In this document: positions 28,484 through 37,108 of the stretch, one piece after another
Layout: each line of letters opens with the position of its first letter
How positions within the stretch are numbered: the stretch's first letter is position 1
Origin: Azospirillum sp. TSH64
Lineage (GTDB): Bacteria; Pseudomonadota; Alphaproteobacteria; Azospirillales; Azospirillaceae
NCBI RefSeq assembly: GCF_003116035.1
Contig: NZ_LGQW01000015.1
Span: 1,048,096 to 1,112,095 of the forward strand
DNA: 64,000 nucleotides
Reading direction: 5' to 3'
Notes under the pieces: generated by a model
The model's database searches: none
Told to the model about the DNA's origin: nothing
What the model saw: the letters and a program-made list of their open reading frames with translations, nothing else
Program-made: the position numbers and the translations under genes

Positions 28484-29858
28484 ATTTTTCCCGATAGGTC
28501 CGGACCACCCGCAGGGCGACCATGTTGAGGCAGAGCGTGACGAGGAACAGCACGAGGCCGAGGCCGAAGGCCGACAGCGTCTTCGGGCTGTCGAACTCCT
28601 GGTCGCCGACCAGCAGCGTGGCGATCTGGGTGGTGACGGTGGTGACCGCCTGCAACGGGTTGGCGGTCAGGTTGGCGGTCAGGCCCGACGCCATGGTGAC
28701 GATCATCGTCTCGCCGATGGCGCGGCTGACCGCCAGCATCACCGCGGCGACGATGCCCGGCAGCGCCGCCGGCAGCACCACCTGCCTGATGGTTTCCGAC
28801 TTGGTGGCGCCGAGGCCGTAGGAGCCGTCGCGCAAGCTCTGCGGCACCGCGTTGATGACGTCGTCCGACAGCGAGCTGACGAAGGGGATGATCATCACCC
28901 CCATGACGATGCCGGCGGCCAGCGCCGATTCCGAACTGACGTCCAGCCCCAGCCCCTCGCCGACCGAGCGCACGAAGGGCGCCATGGTCAGTGCTGCGAA
29001 GAAGCCGTAGACCACGGTCGGGATGCCGGCCAGGATCTCCAGCGCTGGCTTCAGCCAGGTGCGCACGCCGCGTCCGGCATATTCCGACATGTAGATCGCC
29101 GCCATCAGCCCGACCGGCACCGCCACTGCCATGGCGATCACCGTGATCAGCAGCGTGCCGGCGAACAGCGGGATGGCACCGAAGGAACCGCTCGATCCGA
29201 CCTGATCGGCCCGCATCGCCATCTGCGGGCTCCAATGGGTGCCGAACAGGAAGTCGAGCGGTGAGACGACGCTGAAGAAGCGCAGCGCCTCGAACAGCAG
29301 CGACAGGACGATGCCGACCGTGGTCAGGATGGCGACCAGCGAACAGACGACCAGCGCCACCCGCACCACCCGCTCCACCGCCGGACGGGCGCGCAGGTCG
29401 GGGCCGATGCGGTGGCGGCCCCAGGCGAGCCCGGCGACGGCGAGGCTGGCGCCGACCGCCAGCAGGCTCCAGCCGGCGAGATCGCGGAAGCCCGCATAGC
29501 GGCGCGCCGCCTCGACCACCAGCGGATCGGAGTTGCGCCCGGTCGAGATGCCGTGGGCGAGGTTGAGGATGTCGGCCTTCAGCAGGGCGACCGACTGGCC
29601 GTCACCGGTGGTCAGCCGCTCCGGCAGGGCCGACAGCACCAGCTGCATCGCCAGCCAGCCTTCCGACGCCGTCCAGGCGACGAACAGCAGCAGCGCCGGC
29701 AGCCCGGCCCACAGCGCGACATAGACGCCATGATATGACGGGACCGAATGCAGCTCCGCCACCCGCCCGCCAACGGACGCCGCCGCCCGCGACCGGCCGA
29801 TCATGAAGCCGATCAGGGTGAGCAGGGCCAGGATCAGGGCGAGGAGGGTCAGCTGCAT
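28476..29858 (-). CDS. pstC: phosphate ABC transporter permease PstC (long form)
   Basis: 460 residues, about 140 longer than E. coli PstC. Two N-terminal helices bracket a periplasmic segment with charged and helical character (DGQSVALLKADILNLAHGIS). The core has SEYAGRGVRTWLKPALEILAGIP and the EAA loop GLGATKSETIRQVVLPAALPGI. It forms the membrane channel with PstA. It starts 26 bases after the pstS stop. The N-terminal enlargement matches the one in PstA, and the two domains may contact each other. Confidence 0.93.
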   Translation of the reverse strand: MQLTLLALILALLTLIGFMIGRSRAAASVGGRVAELHSVPSYHGVYVALWAGLPALLLFVAWTASEGWLAMQLVLSALPERLTTGDGQSVALLKADILNLAHGISTGRNSDPLVVEAARRYAGFRDLAGWSLLAVGASLAVAGLAWGRHRIGPDLRARPAVERVVRVALVVCSLVAILTTVGIVLSLLFEALRFFSVVSPLDFLFGTHWSPQMAMRADQVGSSGSFGAIPLFAGTLLITVIAMAVAVPVGLMAAIYMSEYAGRGVRTWLKPALEILAGIPTVVYGFFAALTMAPFVRSVGEGLGLDVSSESALAAGIVMGVMIIPFVSSLSDDVINAVPQSLRDGSYGLGATKSETIRQVVLPAALPGIVAAVMLAVSRAIGETMIVTMASGLTANLTANPLQAVTTVTTQIATLLVGDQEFDSPKTLSAFGLGLVLFLVTLCLNMVALRVVRTYREKYD

Positions 29859-29884
29859 GCGGGTCGCTCAAGAGGAGGAGTTGG

Positions 29885-30925
29885 TCAGAACTGCAACGGC
29901 GTCAGGTTGACCGCCTCGACGCGGGCGGCGTCGCGCAGCGCCTTCGGCTCCGGGATCAGGCCCTTGTCGACCAGATAGCCGTCGTCGCCCATCGCCCGCT
30001 CCGACGTGTATTCGCCGATGAACTCGCGGATGCCCGGAATGACGCCGGCATGGGCGTTCTTGACATAGATGTAGAGTGGGCGGGCCAGCTCATACTTGCC
30101 GGCGGCCACCGTCTCCGCCGTCAGCTCCACCCCGTCCATCTTCGCGGATTGCAGCGTGTCGCGGTTCTGGTCGAGGTAGCTGTAGCCGAAGACGCCGAAG
30201 GCGTTGGGGTTGGCGAGCAGTTTCTGGACGATCAGATTGTCGTTCTCGCCGGCCTCGACATAGGCGCCGTCCTCGCGGATGGTCATGCAGGCGCGCTCGC
30301 GCGCCTTCTCGTCGGGAACCGCCTTGGCGACCTCGGCCAGTTTTTTGCAGCCTTCCAGCATCGCCAGCTCGTTGAAGGTGTCGCGCGTCCCGGAGGTGGG
30401 CGGCGGTCCCAGCACCTCGATCGCCGCCTTGGGCAGCGACGGGTCGATGTCGGACCACAGCTTGTAAGGATTGGCGACCAGGGCGCCGTTGACCGGCACC
30501 TCCTTCGCCAGCGCCTTCCACAGCAGGACGGTGGACAGTGACACCGGCGCGGCCTTCTTCGAGGAGGCCAGCGCGATGCCGTCATAGCCGATCTTCAGCT
30601 CGGTCATCGTGGTGACGCCGTTGCCGGCGCACTGGTCGATTTCCGACTTCTTGATCCGGCGCGAGGCGTTGGCGATGTCGGGATGGGCCGGGCCGACGCC
30701 GGCGCAGAACAGCTTCAGCCCGCCGCCGGTGCCGGTCGATTCGACCACCGGGGTCTTGAACTTGCCGGTCTTGCCGAAGGCCTCCGCCACCGCGGTGGTG
30801 AAGGGGAAGACGGTGGAGGAGCCGACCGCACGGATCTGGTCGCGCGACTGCGCCCAGGCCGGGGCGGCAAGGCTCAGGGCCACGCCCAAGGCGCTCGCGG
30901 CGACGACATGCGTCCGGGTGGTCAT
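29885..30925 (-). CDS. pstS: periplasmic phosphate-binding protein PstS
   Basis: 346 residues with a cleavable signal peptide ending near APAWAQ. Binding-site signatures are VGSSTVFPFTTAVAE, STGTGGGLKLFCAGVG, ANASRRIKKSEI and SGTRDTFNEL. It captures phosphate for the PstCAB importer. The start at 30925 is fixed by AGGAGGGG seven bases upstream. A PHO box lies about 90 bases before the start, so expression should rise when phosphate is scarce. It resembles the Pseudomonas/Rhizobium-type PstS more than the E. coli one. Confidence 0.95.
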   Translation of the reverse strand: MTTRTHVVAASALGVALSLAAPAWAQSRDQIRAVGSSTVFPFTTAVAEAFGKTGKFKTPVVESTGTGGGLKLFCAGVGPAHPDIANASRRIKKSEIDQCAGNGVTTMTELKIGYDGIALASSKKAAPVSLSTVLLWKALAKEVPVNGALVANPYKLWSDIDPSLPKAAIEVLGPPPTSGTRDTFNELAMLEGCKKLAEVAKAVPDEKARERACMTIREDGAYVEAGENDNLIVQKLLANPNAFGVFGYSYLDQNRDTLQSAKMDGVELTAETVAAGKYELARPLYIYVKNAHAGVIPGIREFIGEYTSERAMGDDGYLVDKGLIPEPKALRDAARVEAVNLTPLQF

Positions 30926-31012
30926 GATTGCCCCTCCTCGCTCGAATGGAGACCTGTCCATCGGAATGGCGCGGACCATAGACCCGGAGGGCGACCGATT
31001 GATTACGTTTTT

Positions 31013-31030
31013 ATGACGCTTTCATGACAG
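31013..31030 (-). promoter_or_regulatory. PHO box (PhoB binding site) upstream of pstS
   Basis: The minus strand reads CTGTCATGAAAGCGTCAT, two 7-base half-sites (CTGTCAT, GCGTCAT) separated by four bases. This is almost identical to the alphaproteobacterial PHO box. A third, weaker unit (ACGTAAT) continues in the same 11-base phase towards pstS. Confidence 0.85.
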
Positions 31031-31053
31031 CGTCATGGAGTGGTGCGCCCCTC

Positions 31054-32676
31054 TCACACCCCGCCATATCCCCTCTCTCCCCCGGGGAGAGGGTTAGGGT
31101 GAGGGGGAAGCACGACGGCCCTTCCACGAAAATCCTGACGCGTCTCCCCCTCTCCCCGGCCCTCAACTCGGGAAAGGGAAGGGGTCTCGGCCGGCAGATA
31201 GACCGTGAAGGCGCTGCCGACCCCGACCTCGCTTTCGATGGTCAGCCGGCCGCGGTGGCGGTTCAGGATGTGCTTGACGATGGCCAGCCCCAGCCCGGTG
31301 CCGCCCATGGCGCGGGAGCGCGCGGCGTCGACGCGGTAGAAGCGCTCGGTCAGGCGGGGCAGGTGGGTGCGGGCGATGCCGTCGCCGCGGTCGCGCACCG
31401 ACACCGACACCATAGCAGTGCCGCCGCGCCCGACCCGCTTGTCCTTCGCGGCAGCGCCGGGCGCCGGCAGGCCGACGAAGCCCACCGCGGCACCGTCGGC
31501 CAGCGCCACACTGACGGTCACGTCGGTGTCCTCGCGCGTGTATTTGATCGCGTTGCTGACGAGGTTCTGGAAGACCTGGGTCAACTGGTCCTCGTCGCCG
31601 ACGACCGGCGGCAACTCCTCCGGCGCCTCCAGGCGCAGGCGGATGCGGCGCTCCGCCGCCTTCAGCTGAAGCGCGGCGATGACGTTCTCCAGCTCCTCCA
31701 CCACATCGACGCGGCCGTTGGGCTGCATGTGCTCGTCAAGCTCGATGCGCGACAGCGACAGCAGGTCGTTGACCAGACGGGTCATGCGGCTGGCCTGATC
31801 GTGCATGATCGCCAGGAAGCGGTCCTGCGCCTCCGGATCGTCGCGGGCCGGGCCGCGCAGCGTCTCGATGAAACCCAGCAGGGAGGACAGCGGCGTGCGC
31901 AGCTCGTGGCTGGCGTTGGCGATGAAGTCGGCGCGCATCTGCTCCGACCGGCGGGCGGCGGTCACGTCATGCAGGGTCAGGATCGCCATGCGGGCGACGG
32001 TGGGCGGACGCGGCGCCGGCTCCTCCTCGATCTCGCCGTCCAGCAGCGAGGGGTCGGGTTCCTGCACCAGCCGCTGGAACGGCTTCACCTGCGCCTCGAA
32101 GCTGCGCTCCACCGGGACCGGCAGCGTGAACTCGATGATGCGGGACGCGCCGCCGCGCAGCACCGAATCCACCGCCTCCAGCACCGCCGGCGTGCGCAGG
32201 GACGAGGCGAGGTCGCGGTCGACGATCTTGTCGCCGAACAGCTCCCGCGCCGTCTGGTTGGCGCGCACCACCTGCCGGTCGGCATCCATCAGCAGGAGAG
32301 GGGCGGGCAGGGCGTCGATCACCGCCTCGTCGGCGTCCAGCTGCATCCGCACGCTTTCGGCCCGGCGCAGCCCGACCCGGTGCAGGCGGCCGATGGTGGC
32401 GGCCAGCGCCTTCAGCGCGGGCGGCGTGCCGGCCGGGGCCAGCGGCTCGTCGGCTTCGGCCAGCCGGGCGGCATAGTCGGTCACCGCGTTGGCATCACGC
32501 CGATAGGTCCGCAGGATCTGGACCGCACCCGCCACTGCCACGATGCCGGCCGCCAGCGCCAGCCCGCCATGCAAGGCCCCACTATAGACCGCCCAGCTCA
32601 GCACGCCGGCAAGGGGGGCCAGCATCAGCAGGATGGCGGTCAGAAGCGGGGTGGGCGGCGACGCCTTCTGGCGCAT
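31054..32676 (-). CDS. phoR: phosphate regulon sensor histidine kinase PhoR
   Basis: 540 residues. Two N-terminal membrane helices (~10-55) precede a PAS-like region with VIDALPAPLLLMDADRQVVRAN. The HisKA box is SHELRTPLSSLLGF, with N-box QNLVSNAIKYT, G1 DRGDGI and G2 MGGTGLGLAIVKHI. It phosphorylates PhoB when phosphate is low. The catalytic domain would normally end near FTVYLPAE, but the frame continues 42 residues into sequence made of GC-rich palindromic repeats. The pst genes follow on the same strand with their own PHO box between. Confidence 0.93.
   Translation of the reverse strand: MRQKASPPTPLLTAILLMLAPLAGVLSWAVYSGALHGGLALAAGIVAVAGAVQILRTYRRDANAVTDYAARLAEADEPLAPAGTPPALKALAATIGRLHRVGLRRAESVRMQLDADEAVIDALPAPLLLMDADRQVVRANQTARELFGDKIVDRDLASSLRTPAVLEAVDSVLRGGASRIIEFTLPVPVERSFEAQVKPFQRLVQEPDPSLLDGEIEEEPAPRPPTVARMAILTLHDVTAARRSEQMRADFIANASHELRTPLSSLLGFIETLRGPARDDPEAQDRFLAIMHDQASRMTRLVNDLLSLSRIELDEHMQPNGRVDVVEELENVIAALQLKAAERRIRLRLEAPEELPPVVGDEDQLTQVFQNLVSNAIKYTREDTDVTVSVALADGAAVGFVGLPAPGAAAKDKRVGRGGTAMVSVSVRDRGDGIARTHLPRLTERFYRVDAARSRAMGGTGLGLAIVKHILNRHRGRLTIESEVGVGSAFTVYLPAETPSLSRVEGRGEGETRQDFRGRAVVLPPHPNPLPGGERGYGGV
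31071..31183. repeat. palindromic REP-like repeats forming the 3' end of phoR
   Basis: CCCTCTCTCCCCCGGGGAGAGGG-type palindrome at 31071-31093 is followed by GTTAGGGTGAGGGGG. A second arm around 31148-31183 (CCCCTCTCCCC ... GGGAAGGGG) is inverted to it. Such elements are common intergenic repeats, and their translation in this frame yields the tell-tale PHPNPLPGGERG peptide. Here they lie in coding sequence. Confidence 0.65.
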
Positions 32677-32837
32677 GGGGTGGCACCGGATTTGGGGGTG
32701 GAGACGGAACGGGAAACCGCAGGTTCAGCCCTTCTACACCATCGCCACGACCCCCGCGCGGCGGTCATAAAAGATTCATGGCGGCGACTGTGCGGCTGGC
32801 CGTTGACTCCAATATCCTGGACCTTCATTCTATCTTC

Positions 32838-33443
32838 ATGGAAAAGATGGAAAACGACATCGACAGCCGGCTTGCCACCCGGTTGCGCGCGCTGCGGGCG
32901 GATCGTGGCCTGACGATGGACGGCCTGGCCGAGCGGTCGGGCGTCAGCCGCTCGATGATCTCGCTGGTGGAGCGCGGGGAGAGCAGCCCGACGGCCTCGG
33001 TGCTGGAACGGCTCGCCGCCGGGCTTGGCGTGACGCTGGCGACGCTGTTCGCCGAGGCGGAGCGCGCGGACGCCGACCCGGTGGTTCGCCGCGCCGACCA
33101 GATCGCCTGGACCGACCCGGCCACCGGCTATCGCCGCCGCAACCTGTCGCCGCCGGGCTATCCGTCCCCCATCGAGCTGGTGGAGGTGGAGCTGCCCCCG
33201 GGCGCCCGCGTCTCCTACGACAGCGGCGCCCGCGCCGCCGTCGTCGAGCAGCAGATCCATCTGCTGGACGGCACCATCGAGCTGAGTGTGGGAGAGGTGA
33301 CGCACCGGCTGGACACGGGCGATTGCCTCGCCATGCGGCTCGACCGGCCGACCGGCTTCCACAACCCGACCGACCGCACCGCCCGCTACATCGTGGCGCT
33401 GACCACCGAGGGGCGCGGCGGTTCAAACGCCGCTAAACGCTGA
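32838..33443 (+). CDS. XRE-family regulator with C-terminal cupin domain
   Basis: A 201-residue protein from the ATG at 32838; ATGs at 32778 and 32847 are alternatives and none has a clear Shine-Dalgarno. Residues ~12-66 are a helix-turn-helix (LATRLRALRADRGLTMDGLAERSGVSRSMISLVERGESS), followed by a cupin (VSYDSGARAAVVEQQIHLLDG to GFHNPTDRTARYIVAL). The combination is typical of regulators that sense a small molecule in the cupin and control neighbouring enzyme or transporter genes. The GNAT gene 11 bases downstream is the likeliest target or operon partner. It is divergent from phoR. Confidence 0.88.
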   Translation: MEKMENDIDSRLATRLRALRADRGLTMDGLAERSGVSRSMISLVERGESSPTASVLERLAAGLGVTLATLFAEAERADADPVVRRADQIAWTDPATGYRRRNLSPPGYPSPIELVEVELPPGARVSYDSGARAAVVEQQIHLLDGTIELSVGEVTHRLDTGDCLAMRLDRPTGFHNPTDRTARYIVALTTEGRGGSNAAKR

Positions 33444-33454
33444 AGGAGCGAGTC

Positions 33455-34015
33455 ATGGATGCTGCCTGCCTGGACCCGAACCGGCGGACTGGAGACGGTG
33501 CGGTGACGGTCCGCCTGCTGACGGCGGAGGACGCCGGCGCCGCCGTGCCGGGCCTGACCGACGTGCTGCTGGATTGCGTGGAGGGCGGTGCGTCGGTCAG
33601 CTTCATGGCCCCGCTCGACCGCGCCACCGCCGAAAATTTCTGGCGGAACGTGGCCGCCGGGGTGGAGCAGGGGGAACGCATCCTGCTGGTGGCGGAGGAT
33701 GGCGCGGGCGTGCTTGGCACCGTCCAGCTGGTGGTCGCCCAGCCGCCGAACCAGCCGCACCGCGCCGACCTGTCCAAGATGCTGGTCCACCGCCGCGCCC
33801 GCCGCCGGGGCGTCGGCGCCGCCCTGATGCAGGCTGCCGAGGATGCGGGACGCGCCGCCGGCAAGACCCTGCTGGTGCTGGACACCGCCTCGCCCGAGGC
33901 CGAACGGCTCTACACCCGCTCCGGCTGGGTGAAGGTCGGCGTCATCCCGAACTTTGCCCTGTGGCCGCAGGGCGGGCTCTGCGACACGGCGTTCTTCTAC
34001 AAGGCGTTGGGGTAA
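33455..34015 (+). CDS. GNAT-family N-acetyltransferase
   Basis: 186 residues. The acetyl-CoA binding segment is SKMLVHRRARRRGVGAALMQAAEDAG, followed by LVLDTASPEAERLYTRSGW, the classic GNAT C-terminal pattern. The start at 33455 has AAGGAG eight bases upstream. It lies 11 bases after the XRE-cupin gene, so the two are almost certainly co-transcribed. The substrate is unknown; similar pairs detoxify or modify amino-acid-like compounds. Confidence 0.88.
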   Translation: MDAACLDPNRRTGDGAVTVRLLTAEDAGAAVPGLTDVLLDCVEGGASVSFMAPLDRATAENFWRNVAAGVEQGERILLVAEDGAGVLGTVQLVVAQPPNQPHRADLSKMLVHRRARRRGVGAALMQAAEDAGRAAGKTLLVLDTASPEAERLYTRSGWVKVGVIPNFALWPQGGLCDTAFFYKALG

Positions 34016-34033
34016 GGGACAGTTCGAACGGTA

Positions 34034-34489
34034 CTAGAAGGCAAGGAGGTCTTCGAGAACCGATGCATTGGCCGGGGCAAATGGGTTGATAAACCGAACC
34101 CCTTCAAGCTCCCGGCCATCTTGCAAATCTTCACTGAACAGGACACGGCCGCCAGCGCGCCTTACCACAGACCAGATCATACCATCCCAGAATTGGACGC
34201 CATGGTCACGGTGTATGCGCATAGCATCGACAACATCTGCAAAGACTGCCTCGCGTACCGGAAAAACGCCGCTCCATACATCGATGTAACGTGAAGCTTG
34301 CTCCGGAGAGGCGCGGTACTTCCTGACCGCGACCGAGTAGAACTCCGTCAAAGTCTGAAGCGGCAACACCCCACGCGCACCAGCAGCCAGCCGATCGAGA
34401 AGATCGACCGCCCTGCGATGCTTTTCGGAGTCCCCAGTATTGTCGACCGCGTAGAGAAGAATGTTGGTATCGATCCCAGCCAACATCAT
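34034..34489 (-). CDS. PIN-domain ribonuclease toxin (VapC-like)
   Basis: 151 residues. The acidic PIN-domain active site is visible as Asp near residue 7 (GIDTNILLYAVD), Glu in TLTEFYSV, and the later Asp residues in VQFWDGMIW and FSEDLQDG. VapC toxins cut specific RNAs, often initiator or other tRNAs or 23S rRNA. The ATG overlaps the antitoxin stop by four bases (ATGA), the normal arrangement. Base composition is slightly less GC-rich than surrounding genes, as expected for a mobile module. Confidence 0.9.
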   Translation of the reverse strand: MMLAGIDTNILLYAVDNTGDSEKHRRAVDLLDRLAAGARGVLPLQTLTEFYSVAVRKYRASPEQASRYIDVWSGVFPVREAVFADVVDAMRIHRDHGVQFWDGMIWSVVRRAGGRVLFSEDLQDGRELEGVRFINPFAPANASVLEDLLAF

Positions 34490-34734
34490 CGCGAATGTAC
34501 ATCGTCGCGGTCGACACCACCCCGGAAGCCAAGGGGAAGCCCTTCCGCAAGCAACTCCATCATCCGCCGATGCGTGCTGCTGCGATCCAAGTTCATGGAT
34601 GGATCGGCAGGCGACAACACGGCAACCGGTTTGCCATCCTTGGTGATGGTGATACGCGCGCCGCCTTCGACGTCGCGCAGCATTTTCGAGAAGTCGCGGT
34701 TCGCTTCCGCCGCACTGACAAGACCATCCGGCAT
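34486..34734 (-). CDS. Phd/YefM-type antitoxin of the PIN toxin
   Basis: 82 residues from the ATG at 34734, which is preceded by GGAGGGG. The N-terminal Phd fold shows VSAAEANRDFSKMLRDVEGG, ITITKDGKPVAVLSP. The longer open frame to 34812 is rejected. The C-terminal part (RMMELLAEGLPLG) should bind and neutralise the toxin encoded next. Antitoxins of this type repress their own operon. A short AT-rich segment with TATAGT lies 30 bases upstream. Confidence 0.88.
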   Translation of the reverse strand: MPDGLVSAAEANRDFSKMLRDVEGGARITITKDGKPVAVLSPADPSMNLDRSSTHRRMMELLAEGLPLGFRGGVDRDDVHSR

Positions 34735-34797
34735 GGGCACCCCTCCCAACACATGGTGTCCAGAGTAAACTATAGGATGCCCAGGCCGAAAAGGTAA

Positions 34798-34831
34798 CGC
34801 CTCTTCCTCCACCGCGGCGGAAGAAGAGGCG
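34798..34831 (-). terminator. hairpin after maeB
   Basis: CGCCTCTTC and GAAGAGGCG (34798-34806 / 34823-34831) form a nine-pair stem between the maeB stop and the antitoxin gene. On the minus strand it is followed by TTACCTTTTC, a weak T-run. Confidence 0.45.
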
Positions 34832-34843
34832 TCCTACCTCACC

Positions 34844-37108
34844 TCACCACGGCAGCGAGTCATGCGCCGCCAGGGCTGCGGCGGTGACGATGTCGTTGAC
34901 CGAGGCGCCCATGGTGACGATCTGCGCCGGCTTGTCCAGGCCGATCAGCAGCGGGCCGATCATCTGGCCGCCGGCCATCTTGTTCAGCAGCTTGGCCGAG
35001 ATGTTGGCCGAATGCAGGCCGGGCATGATCAGCACGTTGGCCGGACCGGACAGCCGGCAGAACGGGTAGACCCGCTTCATCAGCTGGTAATCCAGCGCCA
35101 CGTCGGCCGACATCTCGCCGTCATACTCGAAATCGACCCGGCGGCTGTCGAGGATCGACAAGGCTTCCCGCAGCGGATCGGTGTTCGGGTGCGGCGTCTG
35201 GCCGAAGTTGGAGAAGGACAGCATCGCGATCCGCGGCTCGTGCCCCATCTGCCGCGCCTTGGCCGCGGCCCCGATGGCGATGTCGGCCAGCGTCTTGCCG
35301 TCGGGACGGACATGAACGGTGGTGTCGGCGATGAAGACGGTGCGGTTGCGGGTGATCGAGAGATGCAGGCCGAACACCGGCTCGCTCGCCTTGGGATCGA
35401 TGACCCGGCGGATTTCCTCGTAGGCGACGCCGAAGCTGCGGGTCAGGCCGGTCACCATGGCATGGGCGTCGCCCTGCGCCACCATGCAGGCGGCGAAGAC
35501 GTTGCGGTCCTGGTTGACCATCCGCTGGCAGTCGCGCAGCAGCGCGCCCTTGCGCTGCAGGCGGCGGTAAAGGTGGTCGGCATAGCGGCGGTTGGCGTCC
35601 GACAGGCGGGCGTTGTGGATCTCGAACTGGACGTTGGGCTGCCCCATCGCCGTCAGCTGTTCCCGGATGACCTCCTCCCGGCCGATCAGCACCGGCGTGC
35701 CGTAGCCGTGGGCGCGGAAGGCCATGGCGGCGCGGATCGTCCGCTCCTCCTCGCCCTCGGCGAAGACGACGCGGCGCGGGTTGGTCCGCACCTTCTCCAG
35801 GATCAGCTCCAGGCTGTCGGCGGTCGGGTCCAGGCGGGTGCGCAGGCTGTGCTTGTAGCTGGTCAGGTCGAGGATCGGCTTGCGCGCCACCCCGCTTTCC
35901 ATCGCCGCCTGGGCGACGGCGGCCGGAACCGTGACGATCAGGCGCGGGTCGAACGGCACCGGGATGATGTAGTCCGGGCCGTAGCGCAGCCGGCGACCGG
36001 AATAGGCGGCATCGACCTCGTCCGGCACATCCTCGCGCGCCAGTGCGGCCAGCGCCTTGGCGGCGGCGACCTTCATCGCCTCGTTGATGGTGGTGGCGCG
36101 GACGTCCAGCGCGCCGCGGAACAGATAGGGGAAGCCCAGGACGTTGTTGACCTGGTTCGGATAGTCGGAGCGGCCGGTCGCCACGATGGCGTCGCCGCGC
36201 ACCGCCTTGACCTCCTCCGGCGTGATCTCCGGATCAGGGTTGGCCAGCGCGAAGATGATCGGCTTGGCCGCCATCGACTTGACCATCTCCGGCGTCATCG
36301 CCCCCTTGGCCGACAGGCCGACGAACACGTCGGAGCCGGCAACCGCCTCCTCCAGCGTGCGCTTGTCGGTGTCGACGGCGAAGGACGACTTCCACTGGTT
36401 CATGCCGTTGGTGCGGCCGCGGTAGACCACGCCCTTGGTGTCGCACAGGATGATGTTTTCACGTGAAACACCCATCGTGCAGAACAGCTCGGCGCAGGCG
36501 ATGCCCGCCGCGCCGGCGCCGTTCACCACCATCTTCACGTCCTCGACCTTGCGGCCGGTGATGTCGCAGGCGTTGATCAGGCCCGCGGCGGCAATGATCG
36601 CGGTGCCGTGCTGGTCGTCGTGGAAGACCGGGATGTCGAGCAGCTCGCGCAGCCGCTCCTCAATGATGAAGCAGTCGGGCGCCTTGATGTCTTCCAGGTT
36701 GATGCCGCCGAAGCTGGGGCCGAGGAAGCGCACGCAGTTGACGAACTCGTCCACGTCGCGGGTGTCGACCTCCAGGTCGATGCCGTCGACGTCGGCGAAG
36801 CGCTTGAACAGCACCGCCTTGCCTTCCATCACCGGCTTGCCGGCCAAGGCACCCAGGTCGCCCAGCCCCAGCACCGCGGTGCCGTTGGAGATGATGGCGA
36901 CGATGTTGCCCTTGGCCGTGTAGTCGTAGGCGAGCGACGGGTCTTCAGCGATGCGCAGGCAGGGCGCGGCGACGCCGGGGGAATAGGCCAGCGCCAGATC
37001 GCGCTGGGTGGTCAGCGGCTTGGTCGGGGTGATTTCCAGCTTGCCGGGCCGGCCGCTCGAATGCAGCAGCAGGGCCTCTTCGTCGGTGACGCGCTTGGTG
37101 TCGGACAT
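34844..37108 (-). CDS. maeB: NADP-dependent malic enzyme with C-terminal phosphotransacetylase-like domain
   Basis: 754 residues, the size of the large MaeB type. The N-terminal half is malic enzyme: TTQRDLALAYSPGVAAPC, FHDDQHGTAI and the nucleotide loop NGAGAAGIA. The C-terminal ~320 residues resemble phosphate acetyltransferase (FAEGEEERTIRAA, SFSNFGQTPH) but in this family serve regulation by acetyl-CoA. The enzyme converts malate to pyruvate, CO2 and NADPH. A parS site lies within the gene at 36455-36470. The start MSDTKRVTDEEALLL at 37108 is preferred to the longer frame to 37225. It diverges from the MFS gene. Confidence 0.95.
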   Translation of the reverse strand: MSDTKRVTDEEALLLHSSGRPGKLEITPTKPLTTQRDLALAYSPGVAAPCLRIAEDPSLAYDYTAKGNIVAIISNGTAVLGLGDLGALAGKPVMEGKAVLFKRFADVDGIDLEVDTRDVDEFVNCVRFLGPSFGGINLEDIKAPDCFIIEERLRELLDIPVFHDDQHGTAIIAAAGLINACDITGRKVEDVKMVVNGAGAAGIACAELFCTMGVSRENIILCDTKGVVYRGRTNGMNQWKSSFAVDTDKRTLEEAVAGSDVFVGLSAKGAMTPEMVKSMAAKPIIFALANPDPEITPEEVKAVRGDAIVATGRSDYPNQVNNVLGFPYLFRGALDVRATTINEAMKVAAAKALAALAREDVPDEVDAAYSGRRLRYGPDYIIPVPFDPRLIVTVPAAVAQAAMESGVARKPILDLTSYKHSLRTRLDPTADSLELILEKVRTNPRRVVFAEGEEERTIRAAMAFRAHGYGTPVLIGREEVIREQLTAMGQPNVQFEIHNARLSDANRRYADHLYRRLQRKGALLRDCQRMVNQDRNVFAACMVAQGDAHAMVTGLTRSFGVAYEEIRRVIDPKASEPVFGLHLSITRNRTVFIADTTVHVRPDGKTLADIAIGAAAKARQMGHEPRIAMLSFSNFGQTPHPNTDPLREALSILDSRRVDFEYDGEMSADVALDYQLMKRVYPFCRLSGPANVLIMPGLHSANISAKLLNKMAGGQMIGPLLIGLDKPAQIVTMGASVNDIVTAAALAAHDSLPW
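36455..36470. promoter_or_regulatory. parS site within maeB
   Basis: GTTTTCACGTGAAACA: the palindromic core TTTCACGTGAAA is intact and only the first flanking bases depart from the consensus TGTTTCACGTGAAACA. It is one of four such sites in the window and the farthest from oriC. Confidence 0.8.
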
